This document shows positions 25,478 through 35,883 of a DNA stretch of 64,000 nt, piece by piece. This DNA comes from Pachypanchax playfairii (lineage: Eukaryota > Chordata > Actinopteri > Cyprinodontiformes > Aplocheilidae). Positions within the stretch are counted from its first letter, which is position 1; each line of letters starts with the position of its first letter. Under the pieces are notes generated by a model. It ran no database searches and was not told the DNA's origin. It saw only the letters and a list, made by a program, of their open reading frames with translations. The position numbers were made by a program, and so were the translations under genes. The DNA lies in contig SSNP01000195.1 of the NCBI GenBank assembly GCA_006937955.1, positions 248,317-312,316 of the forward strand. The letters are read 5' to 3'.

Positions 25478-25818
25478 TTAAAGAGGCCATTCCATTAAAA
25501 ACGGGTTTTCTGAGGTTTCTGTTGAATATTTTAGCTCCACAGGTGTTCTTACCTTCATAGTGGGTATGAAAACAGGTCAACAACTTCTCTTTCAGTTTTT
25601 ATCTCTTAAACTACGCAGGTGGAGATAACACCTGAGTTCGGAAGGCCTGCATTTGTTTCGTCATAACTCCTTTGCTCATTCATATTCATTAGCTCCTCAT
25701 CGCAGTTGAAACCACGCCTAGCATGCTGCTGGCTAAAAGCTGTAGCATAAACACGTATCAAACCAGAAGAGACTACGTAGGCTGTTGCCATGTGCAGCGG
25801 GGCATGAAAAACCATCAT
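25478..25818. mobile_element. T2/Kolobok-like MITE, family 1, 3'-truncated copy
   Basis: TTAAAGAGGCCATTCCATT opens the element and the interior matches the copies at 3.4 and 17.5 kb up to GTGCAGCGGGGCATGA. The right terminus is absent. Confidence 0.65.
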
Positions 25819-25929
25819 TAAACAGAGGAGGAGGCCTCAGATTTAATCTTTCCAACACCTACACTGCAGCCCTTACTCGTCTTCCAGAAACTCACACCTC
25901 AAGGCATGTGACCAGGACAGAGGCCAGGC

Positions 25930-27698
25930 CGTAGACATTATTAATCAGTAGACGTCCCATTGGCTGCTGTGGCGCAGGAAATGCGGCTGCCATTAGAGTC
26001 CGGTATTCGATGTGTTCGACGCAGACTCACAGCTAAAAACAACAGCAGTTCATACAGGATGTCTGAATATTGTTCAGCATATTTCTGCTTTAATAAACTG
26101 AATATTGAGACCAGGGCTCGCCGGATTTCAGAAGTAAGACTGGACATTGTTATTTTTTTCTGACAAAATACATATTTTGTGTCCCGTATGTCCACCAGCC
26201 TGCTAACATGAGCTACATAGGAACACCGGTGTTTATTCATCTGACACTTTAGAATTTATATATTCCATTACATTGATTACAGCTGACAGAAGAATGCTAA
26301 GGTAGAAATAAATAATATTACTGGTTTAAATGTCCTGTTGATTAAGTTACTCATGATTTCTGCAGCTTTGGTTCGTTATCAACAGACGTGTTAGTGTTAT
26401 TTCAAAATAAATGTTTATCAGCTCTCTGGGGTGAAAATGGGAATAAAGTGTGAGGTAAAAGTTAATATGAATAAAATGCGAAGAAAAATGAAGAGAATAT
26501 GATTAATAATCTTTTTTCAGTTTTTTTTTGTGTAGATTCTAAAATCTCTGGTTTTGGATTTAAAGGTTTTCCAAAATTGACATCAGGAAGAAGTGGAAGG
26601 TGCCTGAAGAAGAAAAGGTTTCACAGACCCAAAGTCTTCATTCTCTGCAATGATTATTTCAAGCCAGAGGATTTTAATCCAACTGGTCACATCATCAAAC
26701 TGAGAGATGGAGTTATTCCATCCATCTTCAGCTTTCTGGTTCATCTTCAATGAGTAGCTGTATCATCATAAGACCCTGTTTTCATGTCAAGTATTAAAAC
26801 TATTTATTCTCTTTATTATCTATTTATCTATGTATTTATTATTTATTTATATTTAAATAATATATCTTGTGCTCCTCTGCAGATGTTTTACATCAACCCC
26901 AGAGTGCCCCAGAACTTAAATGGGAACAGATGCTGTAAACAATAAACTGTACATTCATTTAAACAATTTTCATCTTTAATTTAGCCAGAAAAAAGTAGGA
27001 AATCATCTAGAGCTGAAGCGAGCCGATCTGTGACCTCACAGGATGCATTACAGTTATCAACCTCAAGACTGATACGTATATTAGTGTGTGTGTGTTTATA
27101 CATGCATGTATTACTACTACTTTGATCTTATGTTAAACCATGTATATACTGCATTGTAAAATACTATTTTATTAAACCTCTGTGCAGTTATTTCTAATCA
27201 ATGAGCAATATTTCATAATATAACGCTGGAAAACTTACATTTTGTTAAACATATTTATACTCACACATCACCTCCAAGTTTATATTTTATATACTTTCTT
27301 TACATATTTTGCAAATTTTTTTGAGTTTATTTTTATTCGTTTATCTTTTATATATCTTTTTCAAACTGCTTTTTGCACTGATACTTGGAACGGCTCTAAT
27401 TTCATTTAACTGCATATAATAATAGTAAAAACATTCAGTAAAATAACTGATTAATAACTTGTGCTTCTCTGTTATATTTGTTGTGTTTTACTAAGTACTA
27501 CTTAAGACCACTACTAATCTTAAATTACACTGAATCACTTGTTTATAGCAAAAAAAAATGACAGAATCTCTTCAGTCTGCTGTGATTACACTGTAATGTA
27601 GTGGAGCCTGTACAGGACTCAAGATGGCCACCGACGGCTCAACAGCGCCAATAGGCTGCAGAGCTGGATGGAGCGTCTAGTGATTTATAATGTCTATG
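25930..27698. mobile_element. P-element-like transposon carrying a THAP fragment
   Basis: The left end CGTAGACATTATTAATCAGT and the right end, read inward as CATAGACATTATAAATCACT, are imperfect inverted repeats. Similarity continues to TAGACGYYCCAT and a TTGGC-containing block. The perfect 8-bp direct repeat GGCCAGGC flanks both sides (25922-25929, 27699-27706). Known P elements make 8-bp duplications with a GC-rich preference resembling GGCCAGAC, and their transposases begin with a THAP zinc finger. A decayed THAP-like exon lies inside at 26505-26753. At 1.77 kb with no other transposase sequence, this is a non-autonomous or heavily decayed P-type element. hAT also gives 8-bp duplications, but the THAP exon and target favour P. 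Confidence 0.65.
26505..26753 (+). pseudogene. Decayed THAP zinc-finger domain
   Basis: The frame reads FPK, then a basic KKKRF-HRPKVF stretch, then LCNDYFKPEDF, and ends with LRDGVIPSIFSF. These match, in order, the THAP landmarks: FPK near the start, the C-x2-H zinc ligands within CSxHF-x-EDF, and the AVPTIF box. The final zinc-ligand His is Tyr here (NDYF), and the N-terminal C-x-C half is missing upstream, so it is unlikely to fold a zinc site. The preceding TTTTTTTTTGTGTAG at about 26521-26535 could be a splice acceptor. The fragment lies within the 25930-27698 transposon and most simply derives from its transposase. Capture from a host THAP gene is the alternative. Confidence 0.6.
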
Positions 27699-27719
27699 GG
27701 CCAGGCTGGCTTTGATGGG

Positions 27720-27965
27720 GACCTGTTAGGGTCGTCAGACTCTACGACCCTGTTTGGGAATGAACTGAGGGATAGCCTGGGTCCCTGATGAGCTACCATT
27801 ATAAAAACAATGACCTCGTTAGTTGCTACTAGGTGTGGTCTTTCTGGTTACAGCTCATAAGCCGGCAACTCCCAATCCTTATTCTAGAACTGAAGAAGCG
27901 TTTTAGATGAAAGGCGAAATGTTTTCAAGAAAAACACAACAGCCCAGTTGTTTTTATTAATCTCT
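27720..27965 (+). repeat. Retroelement-derived dispersed repeat end
   Basis: ACTGAAGAAGCGTTTTAGATGA, GGCGAAATGTTTTCAAGAAA and CCAGTTGTTTTTATT follow the pattern of a repeat 3' region seen often in fish genomes. The family (possibly Penelope-like) was not verified. Confidence 0.35.
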
Positions 27966-28212
27966 GGGAGTTCTAGTGTTAAGTGCTCCTGTGCTTGTAC
28001 CTAAACAGTGCTGCCACAAGGATTGTTTAGAGCAGATATGTGAGTGGTTGTATTTGGAAGAGTATAATTTCATAATAATTATTAAAATGTTTATAATTAA
28101 TTATATTTATGTTCTATAGTTGTAGAATAGCACTGTACATGGTGGCAATTTGTTTCAGTAGTTTTATGATATTACCAGCAGTTTTTATCTTTCTTAGTAC
28201 TATAGTGGACTA

Positions 28213-28545
28213 CACAGCAAAAAGTCGAGTGTTAAATTAACTCCTACGTAGTTGATTTCAACACTTTTTGAGAGTTTATATAGCTCCACACTTTTTTGAG
28301 TTAAATTAACCTTCTCAAAGTAGTTAAATATTTAACACCAAGAGAGAGTTGGATTGTAAACTCCCACAGCTGTGTTAAAACAACAATAAAAGGGATTCAA
28401 AAGTCAACATTGTAGAGTGTTAAAAGTGAACTAAAACTGAACACTGCTGAGTGTTAATATGAACTTTAAAGTAACACTGTAGAAAGGTTAAATGTGAACT
28501 TAAACACTGTAGAGTGTTAAATATTAACTGTTAAAGTTTACTGTA
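28213..28545. promoter_or_regulatory. Left terminus and subterminal repeats of copy A
   Basis: After the CACAGCAAAAA terminus the word GAGTGTTAA occurs four times within ~300 bp, along with CACTGTAGA and GTTAAATRT variants. The right end of copy B (42990-43149) has related AACTC/GTTAA words. CMC transposases are known to bind clustered subterminal motifs, so these are candidate binding sites; that role is inferred. Confidence 0.55.
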
Positions 28546-28614
28546 TACTGGAAAGAAAATACTCAAAAATATTCAATTTCCATGAACATTTATTTTTCAC
28601 CTTTGCTTGACATC

Positions 28615-31071
28615 TTAAAACATTGTGAAAGCAGGTATTATATACAAACTTTCATCAGTAATCCCATATGAATTCTGAATATCAAACGGCCTGTGAAATC
28701 TAATTTCACACATTTTTACAAGAAATCTTTCATTGCTTCTGTGCACTCTAAATGCGTGATAATGCTCATCAAAATGCTCTGTAAGCAGCTTGTTTGCTAA
28801 AACATAAACATTACTTTCAACTAAAAGTACATCACTTATTTGACAGAAGACTGGCATATCTTCTTCCATTGCAATACAAATCACAAGTCCAGCTTTAAAC
28901 TCTACACCATCAATCTTACACCAGCTTGTTGAAAACACATCTTGTGACCCAATTGTTTCAAATACTTCATTGTTGACCACATCGACTTCATTAAGGGAAA
29001 ATGATTTAATTGGCCCATACTCTCTTTGTTTCAGTGAAAATGTTTCCCAATGGTACGCAATGGTCATTTGATGTTTTGTAGCAAGAGACTTTGTTATGTT
29101 TTTGAAATTTTTGAAATAACCTTTAAACATTTTATGTTTAGCTTCGAACCTCATACTCCACATAAACAACAAAGGACCAATTTTTCTTATAGAGGACGGG
29201 TAATGAATCATAAAATGATGCTTGGGTATTAAATTTCTGTGTGGATACAAGGATTTAAAAAGTTTGTGATGGTCAGCAATCAAGTGTTTGAGATAAAAAG
29301 TCATGCCAGGAGTGAGAGATGGTGAAAAGATTATGTTCATTATCTTAAGTAATAAAAGAAACAAACTCCAGTTTTGGTCGCCTGGAGGAACAATGTCTCC
29401 AAACAACAATGGGATGTTTTTCACCAGGCATAATGTCTGAATGGAATTTAAACCAATGGCATTACCAGCACTTTCCAAAATAACCTTTGTAGGACGGTTT
29501 TTGCGTTCTAAAAAACCATAATCAAATGAATATATTCTTGAAAGTAGCTCCTGTTCTGTGATAAAGTTCTGTGTAAGATGACCAAAAAGCAGTTTTATTT
29601 CGTATTGGGCCACACCCTCAAGAAGATCATGCATGATATCAAATGAGAAGTTTTTGGAAACGTGAAAATATTTTAAAGTATTAAGTTTAGAAATTTTTTT
29701 GAGACCATATAAAGATTTTAAATGAGGATTTTTTTGGAGAGACTGGCAATGCATTTCAAAGATTTCTTTACCACGAAGAATCACTTTGGGATCATCTTCA
29801 CTGTACACTGTTTGAATATCATTCTTTTCAATCAAGCAAAGGCGACAAACATAACGACTACTAAATGATTCATTAAAACCAAAGATTGTGTGCATTCCTA
29901 GATTATCCCCAGTTATTTGTGCAATTGTGCCATATATTGGCTCATCACTAAAAGGAAGCTTGATCCCTTCACATTCTAGTTTCTTAATGTCATTTATCAA
30001 TGGTTCAAGTATGACATCAAAACCATACTTATTCAAATCTTGTGTGTGAAAGAGTGATAACAGATGAATATTCTTCAGGACTGAATTAAATTTGGGGGGT
30101 AAATTTCTTAAAATAAAATAAAGACACCCTATTTTGTGAATTCCACGTTTGGAACCTAAAGGATTGGCCATTTCAAAATCATCATAATATAGTTGGATTT
30201 GTAACGCATATCTTTTAGTTGTAAACAAGGGGTGGGTTTTAAAATAACTTCCATCACAAAAGTCTGTATAAGTGTCTGGTTCTGATATATGATCTCTTCT
30301 GAGTAACTCACAAATTTCTGAATTTTTGCACATAAATTTCAATGTTTCAAAAATCGGTACATATATAAAAGTATCTTTAACTGGTACTTGATCATAAACA
30401 CCAGATTTCTTATTTAGCCTGTTGTCATATCTTATTCCAAGTGACACTTCAATTGGCTCAACAACTCCCCATTTTAAGTTAAAGTATTTATTTCGTTTCC
30501 ATTCAGTATTAAGGCTAGCAAACGGATTGTCTAATTTTTCAAAAGACTCCTTTATCACAGACGAGTATGGATCAGTTGCAGGTAAAGCAGAAAGCACACA
30601 ATGCTTTGCTCGTGAGTGAAGCTCCCCCGTGAGTTCCTCTAAATCTCCTACAATTGAGGACACTAGACTGTTTGAAATACCACTTCCTTGTAATTTGGCC
30701 ACAATGGATGCACCTAGTTCTTTGGTTGAATCTTTAGAAAGCTCTGAATCATTATCCAATGATCTACTGGAACAATCAGATTGATGTGGGGAACCAAATG
30801 GCTCCTCTAACACATGTAGATGAGATGAAGTTGCAACTGACTCACTGGAACATCCAACAGAAGAAGTTGGAGCAACTTGCTGAACACTGCTATGACTATT
30901 ATTGAGGTGTTTTCTGAAACCTGCATATGTAAGGAACTGACGCCTGCAACCTATTTGTGAACATATCAATTTGAACTTAGGCCCAGGATGGTAGCAATGT
31001 TCACCTCGCAAGTGTGAAATTAACAGCTGAGAGCTGGAATGCAATTTTTGACAAATAAAACAAACCAGCAT
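28615..31071 (-). CDS. CMC-type zinc-finger DDE transposase, copy A
   Basis: An 818-residue uninterrupted frame. Two C2H2-like fingers open the protein (C4, C7, H20, H25 and C37, C42, H55, H60), followed by a Ser-rich linker (about 60-115). The catalytic core has features seen in TNP2/EnSpm transposases: YYDDFE followed by NPLGS (D298), TGDNLG (D389), a C-x2-C pair (C409, C412), SFDIMHDLLEG (478-486), PKHHFMIHYP and MRFEAKHKMFK (E642). D298-D389-E642 is the proposed triad; this is inference from motif context. The ATG at 31071 lies just before the first finger and 26 bp after the accessory gene stop. It would act in the nucleus, cutting the CACAG termini. It differs from copy B at four residues, so the frame is young and possibly functional. 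Confidence 0.8.
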   Translation of the reverse strand: MLVCFICQKLHSSSQLLISHLRGEHCYHPGPKFKLICSQIGCRRQFLTYAGFRKHLNNSHSSVQQVAPTSSVGCSSESVATSSHLHVLEEPFGSPHQSDCSSRSLDNDSELSKDSTKELGASIVAKLQGSGISNSLVSSIVGDLEELTGELHSRAKHCVLSALPATDPYSSVIKESFEKLDNPFASLNTEWKRNKYFNLKWGVVEPIEVSLGIRYDNRLNKKSGVYDQVPVKDTFIYVPIFETLKFMCKNSEICELLRRDHISEPDTYTDFCDGSYFKTHPLFTTKRYALQIQLYYDDFEMANPLGSKRGIHKIGCLYFILRNLPPKFNSVLKNIHLLSLFHTQDLNKYGFDVILEPLINDIKKLECEGIKLPFSDEPIYGTIAQITGDNLGMHTIFGFNESFSSRYVCRLCLIEKNDIQTVYSEDDPKVILRGKEIFEMHCQSLQKNPHLKSLYGLKKISKLNTLKYFHVSKNFSFDIMHDLLEGVAQYEIKLLFGHLTQNFITEQELLSRIYSFDYGFLERKNRPTKVILESAGNAIGLNSIQTLCLVKNIPLLFGDIVPPGDQNWSLFLLLLKIMNIIFSPSLTPGMTFYLKHLIADHHKLFKSLYPHRNLIPKHHFMIHYPSSIRKIGPLLFMWSMRFEAKHKMFKGYFKNFKNITKSLATKHQMTIAYHWETFSLKQREYGPIKSFSLNEVDVVNNEVFETIGSQDVFSTSWCKIDGVEFKAGLVICIAMEEDMPVFCQISDVLLVESNVYVLANKLLTEHFDEHYHAFRVHRSNERFLVKMCEIRFHRPFDIQNSYGITDESLYIIPAFTMF

Positions 31072-31436
31072 CTTCTTAGAGTTGTAATGCTAGCATATCA
31101 AGTTAAGGTTACTGACTGGTTCAGCAGTTTGGCTCTGAGATCTTTTACTCTGGGTGACTCTTTCATCTTCCCCACATCAATGTTGTACACTGTTGTTTGC
31201 AGGAATGTGTAGAAGTTAACCAGAGCACCATCATAAGCCAAGTTGAACACAAAATGTGCCTTAAAAAGTTCATCAAATGCTCCAAGGGAGCGGTTTGCCT
31301 GGCATGGGATCAGATGCTTGTCAAAAACCACGTAGAAGTCTTCAGTCTTGCTTTTTTGACGTCCAACAGCGAGAAGGTATGGATGTTGACACTGGTGTTT
31401 GCAGAGATGCTCCTCCAAACTGCAACATGACTAAGA
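30807..31436 (-). repeat. 630-bp direct duplication flanking an assembly gap
   Basis: The segment is repeated at 31447-32076 with one substitution seen, and the two copies are separated only by ten Ns. It covers the last accessory-gene exon (31098-31430 in this copy) and the first ~89 codons of the transposase. Copy B has the segment once. This is best explained as two overlapping contig ends that were not merged. The frame that runs through the Ns at 31310-31711 is therefore an artefact. Confidence 0.9.
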
Positions 31437-31446
31437 NNNNNNNNNN
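31437..31446. other. Assembly gap (10 N)
   Basis: Ten Ns between two copies of the same 630-bp sequence. The real gap size is probably negative, meaning the contigs overlap. Confidence 0.95.
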
Positions 31447-31737
31447 CTAACACATGTAGATGAGATGAAGATGCAACTGACTCACTGGAACATCCAACAG
31501 AAGAAGTTGGAGCAACTTGCTGAACACTGCTATGACTATTATTGAGGTGTTTTCTGAAACCTGCATATGTAAGGAACTGACGCCTGCAACCTATTTGTGA
31601 ACATATCAATTTGAACTTAGGCCCAGGATGGTAGCAATGTTCACCTCGCAAGTGTGAAATTAACAGCTGAGAGCTGGAATGCAATTTTTGACAAATAAAA
31701 CAAACCAGCATCTTCTTAGAGTTGTAATGCTAGCATA

Positions 31738-34615
31738 TCAAGTTAAGGTTACTGACTGGTTCAGCAGTTTGGCTCTGAGATCTTTTACTCTGGGTGACTC
31801 TTTCATCTTCCCCACATCAATGTTGTACACTGTTGTTTGCAGGAATGTGTAGAAGTTAACCAGAGCACCATCATAAGCCAAGTTGAACACAAAATGTGCC
31901 TTAAAAAGTTCATCAAATGCTCCAAGGGAGCGGTTTGCCTGGCATGGGATCAGATGCTTGTCAAAAACCACGTAGAAGTCTTCAGTCTTGCTTTTTTGAC
32001 GTCCAACAGCGAGAAGGTATGGATGTTGACACTGGTGTTTGCAGAGATGCTCCTCCAAACTGCAACATGACTAAGATTGAGATATGAACACTGAATGTTA
32101 GACAAAAGGTGAGGCGTTGTGATCATCATTTAGTCAAGTGATGAAGAAAGGATAAAAAAACACTGAATAAACTATTTTATCACAATGCCATTACCTTATG
32201 GAAGACTACAAGTCTTTTAGCTGCATCACAGGCACTGATTTTTGGAGACTGCCCCCCAGGTGGTGGTGGAAGGAGATGTATCAGCAACAAAAGGGATGCC
32301 ATTTCTTGGTCATACTCTAAAGGATAAAAAACAGCAAAAGAAGGCGATGTCATAGTTTTCAAACATTCATCTAATACCTACTTGGCACAACTTTAAGTGG
32401 GACAGAGTGACTTGTGCAGGTGAAAGGCGGGAGAGGGAGCTGGGGATGCAGCAGGCTGGTCTCGAGCGCTTTATTCAAAAACTCGCTAACTGTCTCTTCA
32501 TTCTGAGTCAGTGCAAACATCCTCTATTTCGCTTTTAATGCATATCAACCCCCTACAGTCAAGGTGCAAATAAAGCTCAAAAGACAATAAGTTACAACTC
32601 ACCTGTCTCATTAAGATCACTTCCTAGGGGGCTTTCCACTGACAGAAGCAGCTGAGTCAACTCTGGTGATGAAGTAAGTTGCTTGGCCTCTTTTATAACA
32701 TTTGGCTTGAAAAACGCATCCCATTTCTGCAGAAGCTTGGATGATGTCTCATTCCCAAACAGGAGAGAAAAGTCTTGATCCACCTTCACAAAGAAATCAT
32801 TATTAGAATAGTCACTTCAGTTACAGACAAATAAAACAATGTCCAAACATACCAGTCCTTTTGTATCCAAGAATCTTGGAAAGGCAGAAAGAACATCAAC
32901 AGTTCTGCCTGGATCGTTGACAAGTTTCTGACGATGATGAAAGGTCTTTCTCATCGTCTGGAAAATCACAGACTTGTCTGAGGTATGGTTGAGCAAAGAC
33001 ATAGCCTCTTGACAAGCATCACCATCAAGCTGTCCCATAACATTCGTAACCCTCTGGCACTGTGGGCCCCCAGGAGAACCATCATCAGGACTGCTTGGTG
33101 GTGCAGTGGAAGCCCGTCGAATCTTTCTTTGGACCGTTTTCAAACGCCAAGCAATGTATCCTGTGTTACTTGCAGCATCATAGAAGTGTTCCTGAAAAGA
33201 AAAAAAAAAAAGAAAAAAAATTGTTAGCCTTACCATATAAAAAACAATTTCTCATAAAATCTAATCTGAACTTCGACTAAACATCAGAAGTTATTGCAAG
33301 CAAATATCAGGCATATGTGATACAAAAAGTAAAGGGAATAATTACATAGCCTTTTCGGGAATATGGATCCTTGAGGGAGGTAAACAGCATCACTATTCCA
33401 AGAGCGTACTGCTCTCTGATGGTTTTGGAAGGGAGATGCCTAAGAGGAGATTCAAAGTAGTTAAGAAAACCACTGAACTTGCAATTATTTGTGATAAATG
33501 GAAATTGTGTATATTACTCTTACCCATGTGTATCAATCATGTGAGCCACTAATATGTTCACCATTTGTCTTCGTGAGGCATCGGTTAGGGTTTCTGTTTC
33601 TTCGTACTCCCGGAGAACTTCTTCACCACCAGACTTGATTTTTAGGACCTCTTCCACTAACTGTTATAAACATTCACACAAAAGCCAAATCAAAAGTGTT
33701 TTTTCCCTGCCATCTTTTTGGATGGAAGAGACAATGTGAATTGTTTCATAAATTTTAACTAAGTTCAGTTTTGCTCCAACCTGTTTGGCGGCCACATCAT
33801 TAAGTGAATTTTCAGGTCTTTGCTTTTTATTGGGGAGTTCATCAAGGATTATTGTTGATGCACCAGAACTGAAGCTCGAGTCAGATGTCTCAGATGCAGA
33901 TGAGGAGGTCTCAGAAAACTCTTAAAAAAAATTAAGTAGAAGAAAAGTTAAACAGCACAATACACAAACAGATGCTTCAAACTTCATATACTTCATTTTT
34001 AGTGCAGCTTTACAGTTATTTTAGACACTTCTGGAGGTTCCTCCAACATATTCTTTTTGCTGCTCATTCCACAATGTACAAAGGAGTCCTAAATCTTATC
34101 TCACACAAATGCATGGCTGGCAGACTATGGCCAACTAGTTCTCAGCCAGTTGAAATGCATCTTTACACAAGCACAATGAAAAAGAAATCAATGTCTCAAA
34201 CTGTCCTGTTAAAAACAAACTCACCATCATTTGAGAATGCAGTCAGCACCATGCCTCCTTGTCCAACGAGGTCGCTGAATATCTCCTTGTCCACCTCTGT
34301 GCCTGTTGCATCTTTATATGTAACATTTGCTTCTGGTGGCAGGCAAAATCTCTCGATAACTAAAAAAAGAAATCTGATTTGCTTTCAAGTTATATCCACT
34401 GGGTGGACTTAACAGTCATGTAATATAGTACAAAGAAATACAGTTTACTTGTTATATTTTTAAAAAAGTGTTAATCAAATACCAACTTCAATAAATTATT
34501 CCTTAAAAAAACAAATCCTACCTTTCTCATTAAACCGAGTGAAATCATACTGCCCTTCAGTACAATCCAGCTTCACATATTTCTGCTGATGGCCGTACTT
34601 GACCTGGACAAGCAT
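31738..34615 (-). CDS. Transposon accessory gene, SAMD3-like, nine exons, copy A
   Basis: Nine minus-strand exons join with GT-AG borders and consistent phase: 34522-34615, 34225-34359, 33781-33920, 33524-33660, 33346-33439, 32853-33191, 32603-32783, 32195-32316, 31738-32070. They total 1575 nt, encoding 524 residues. The N terminus (VKYGHQQKYVKLD, then RFCLPPEANVTYKD) looks like a PB1/ubiquitin-fold domain. A Ser/Glu-rich acidic linker follows (about 76-100), then a long helical region ending in VYNIDVGKMKESPRVKDL. Fish genomes hold many proteins of this kind annotated as SAMD3-like, and human SAMD3 is similar C-terminally; this is from memory. The ATG at 34613-34615 is the start visible in this copy. 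In copy B an upstream exon could supply another start (MAVAQ) that splices in phase just before VKYG; that exon is absent here because copy A is cut at 35349. Role in transposition unknown. Confidence 0.7.
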
Positions 34616-34736
34616 TTTAACTTGTATATGCAAGAAAAATTCACAACATAAATCAGTGTTATAACAGGTTTACAAAAAAAAATTTAAGTGATGATAACTG
34701 ACAATGTCAAGCAGGTGTAAGGCTGTTTATTTAAAC

Positions 34737-35312
34737 TAGAGATGGGATTTATGGCTCTTTGACGGGAGCCGGATCTTGAGGAACCGTTCCTTCTAAAGAG
34801 CCGTTCAAAAGACTGGGTCATTATTTATTATTTACGATTTTTATTTTAGAATTCAATCAACAGTAACTAATCTTTATCAAGTAAATAATCACTGGTAGCA
34901 AATTATAAGGCAAGATTTGGATCGGAATAATTCAAACTTACAAATCCCATCAATATATTCTCAGTTGATGGTAAATATTCTCAATTAATGGTCATAATTT
35001 TCATTTGTCTTCTGTTTTCATTGTAAGCATTTATAACGTGGCTCCATATCCCCCTGCTTTGACAATAAAATCACTATTTTGGATTATAACTCACCCAAAC
35101 ACTTTGTGGAACAACAGAAACTAAGCTGGCTACAATTAATGTCCATGCAAAGAACTTTACTCCAAATATTTTCACAAAAGGACATTTTAGAAATGGAAAA
35201 AAAAAAACATTTGGCTCACAAATGAACGACTCACAACTGAGATCCGATTCTTATCAGTCATTTAAAAGAGACGTTCAAAAGAACCGATTCGGTCATGAAT
35301 GTCGCATCTCTA
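34737..35312. mobile_element. hAT MITE nested in copy A
   Basis: Ends TAGAGATG...CATCTCTA with a perfect 8-bp target duplication ATTTAAAC (34729-34736 and 35313-35320), as expected for hAT. It is 576 bp with no coding capacity and lies upstream (5') of the accessory gene's visible first exon. The same insertion, with the same duplication, is present in copy B, so it predates their divergence. Confidence 0.85.
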
Positions 35313-35348
35313 ATTTAAACGCTGTTATGTGTAGCACCCAGCTTTAAG

Positions 35349-35481
35349 NTGACATGTTGATCCAAGAACATGGGAAATTTCAATAGTTAGACTAATAACA
35401 GGATCCTCCTGCTGCAGCAGATTTTTATCAGACAAAAGAAATCAATCAAGTCATTCACTAACTTGGATGAAAGAGGTCTTA
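35349..35481. other. Single N and ~130 bp of unrelated flank between copies A and B
   Basis: Copy A homology ends exactly at the N at 35349. The following sequence to 35481 is not element sequence; it is the left flank of copy B and differs from the left flank of copy A (before 28213). This looks like an assembly join or a true rearrangement junction. Confidence 0.8.
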
Positions 35482-35883
35482 CACAGCAAAAAGTCGAGTG
35501 TTAAATTAACTCCTACGTAGTTGATTTCAACACTTTTTGAGAGTTTATATAGCTCCACACTTTTTTGAGTTAAATTAACCTTTTCAAAGTAGTTAAATAT
35601 TTAACACCAAGAGAGAGTTGGATTGTAAACTCCCACAGCTGTGTTAAAACAACAATAAAAGGGATTCAAAAATCAACATTGTAGAGTGTTAAAAGTGAAC
35701 TAAAACTGAACACTGCTGAGTGTTAATATGAACTTAAAAGTAACACTGTAGAAAGGTTAAATGTGAACTAAAACACTGTAGAGTGTTAAATATTAACTGT
35801 TAAAGTTTACTGTATACTGGAAAGAAAATACTCAAAAATATTCAATTTCCATTAACATTTATTTTTCACCTTTGCTTGACATC

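Larger units (their letters stand above)
28213..35348 (-). mobile_element. CMC/CACTA-like transposon, copy A (right end missing)
   Basis: It begins with terminus CACAGCAAAAAGTCGAGTG after TA, and is homologous to copy B (35482-43149) throughout. It carries a zinc-finger/DDE transposase and a multi-exon accessory gene, both on the minus strand, plus a nested hAT MITE. CACAG-type ends with a 2-3 bp target and a TNP2-like transposase point to the CMC superfamily. The sequence stops at the N at 35349, about 1.17 kb short of the right terminus present in copy B. A 630-bp internal duplication flanks the N-gap at 31437. Removing the artefact gives about 6.5 kb, matching copy B. Confidence 0.75.

Noticed and set aside
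29050..30619. Plus-strand frames inside the transposase gene
   Set aside because: Shadows of the 818-codon minus-strand frame; no independent signature.
31310..31711. 133-codon minus-strand frame joining accessory-gene sequence to the zinc-finger start of the transposase
   Set aside because: It runs through the ten Ns of an assembly gap between duplicated contig ends, so the fusion is artificial.
33972..34412. 146-codon plus-strand frame present in both CMC copies (also 40602-41042)
   Set aside because: Antisense to accessory-gene exons and introns. Its duplication simply follows the transposon.
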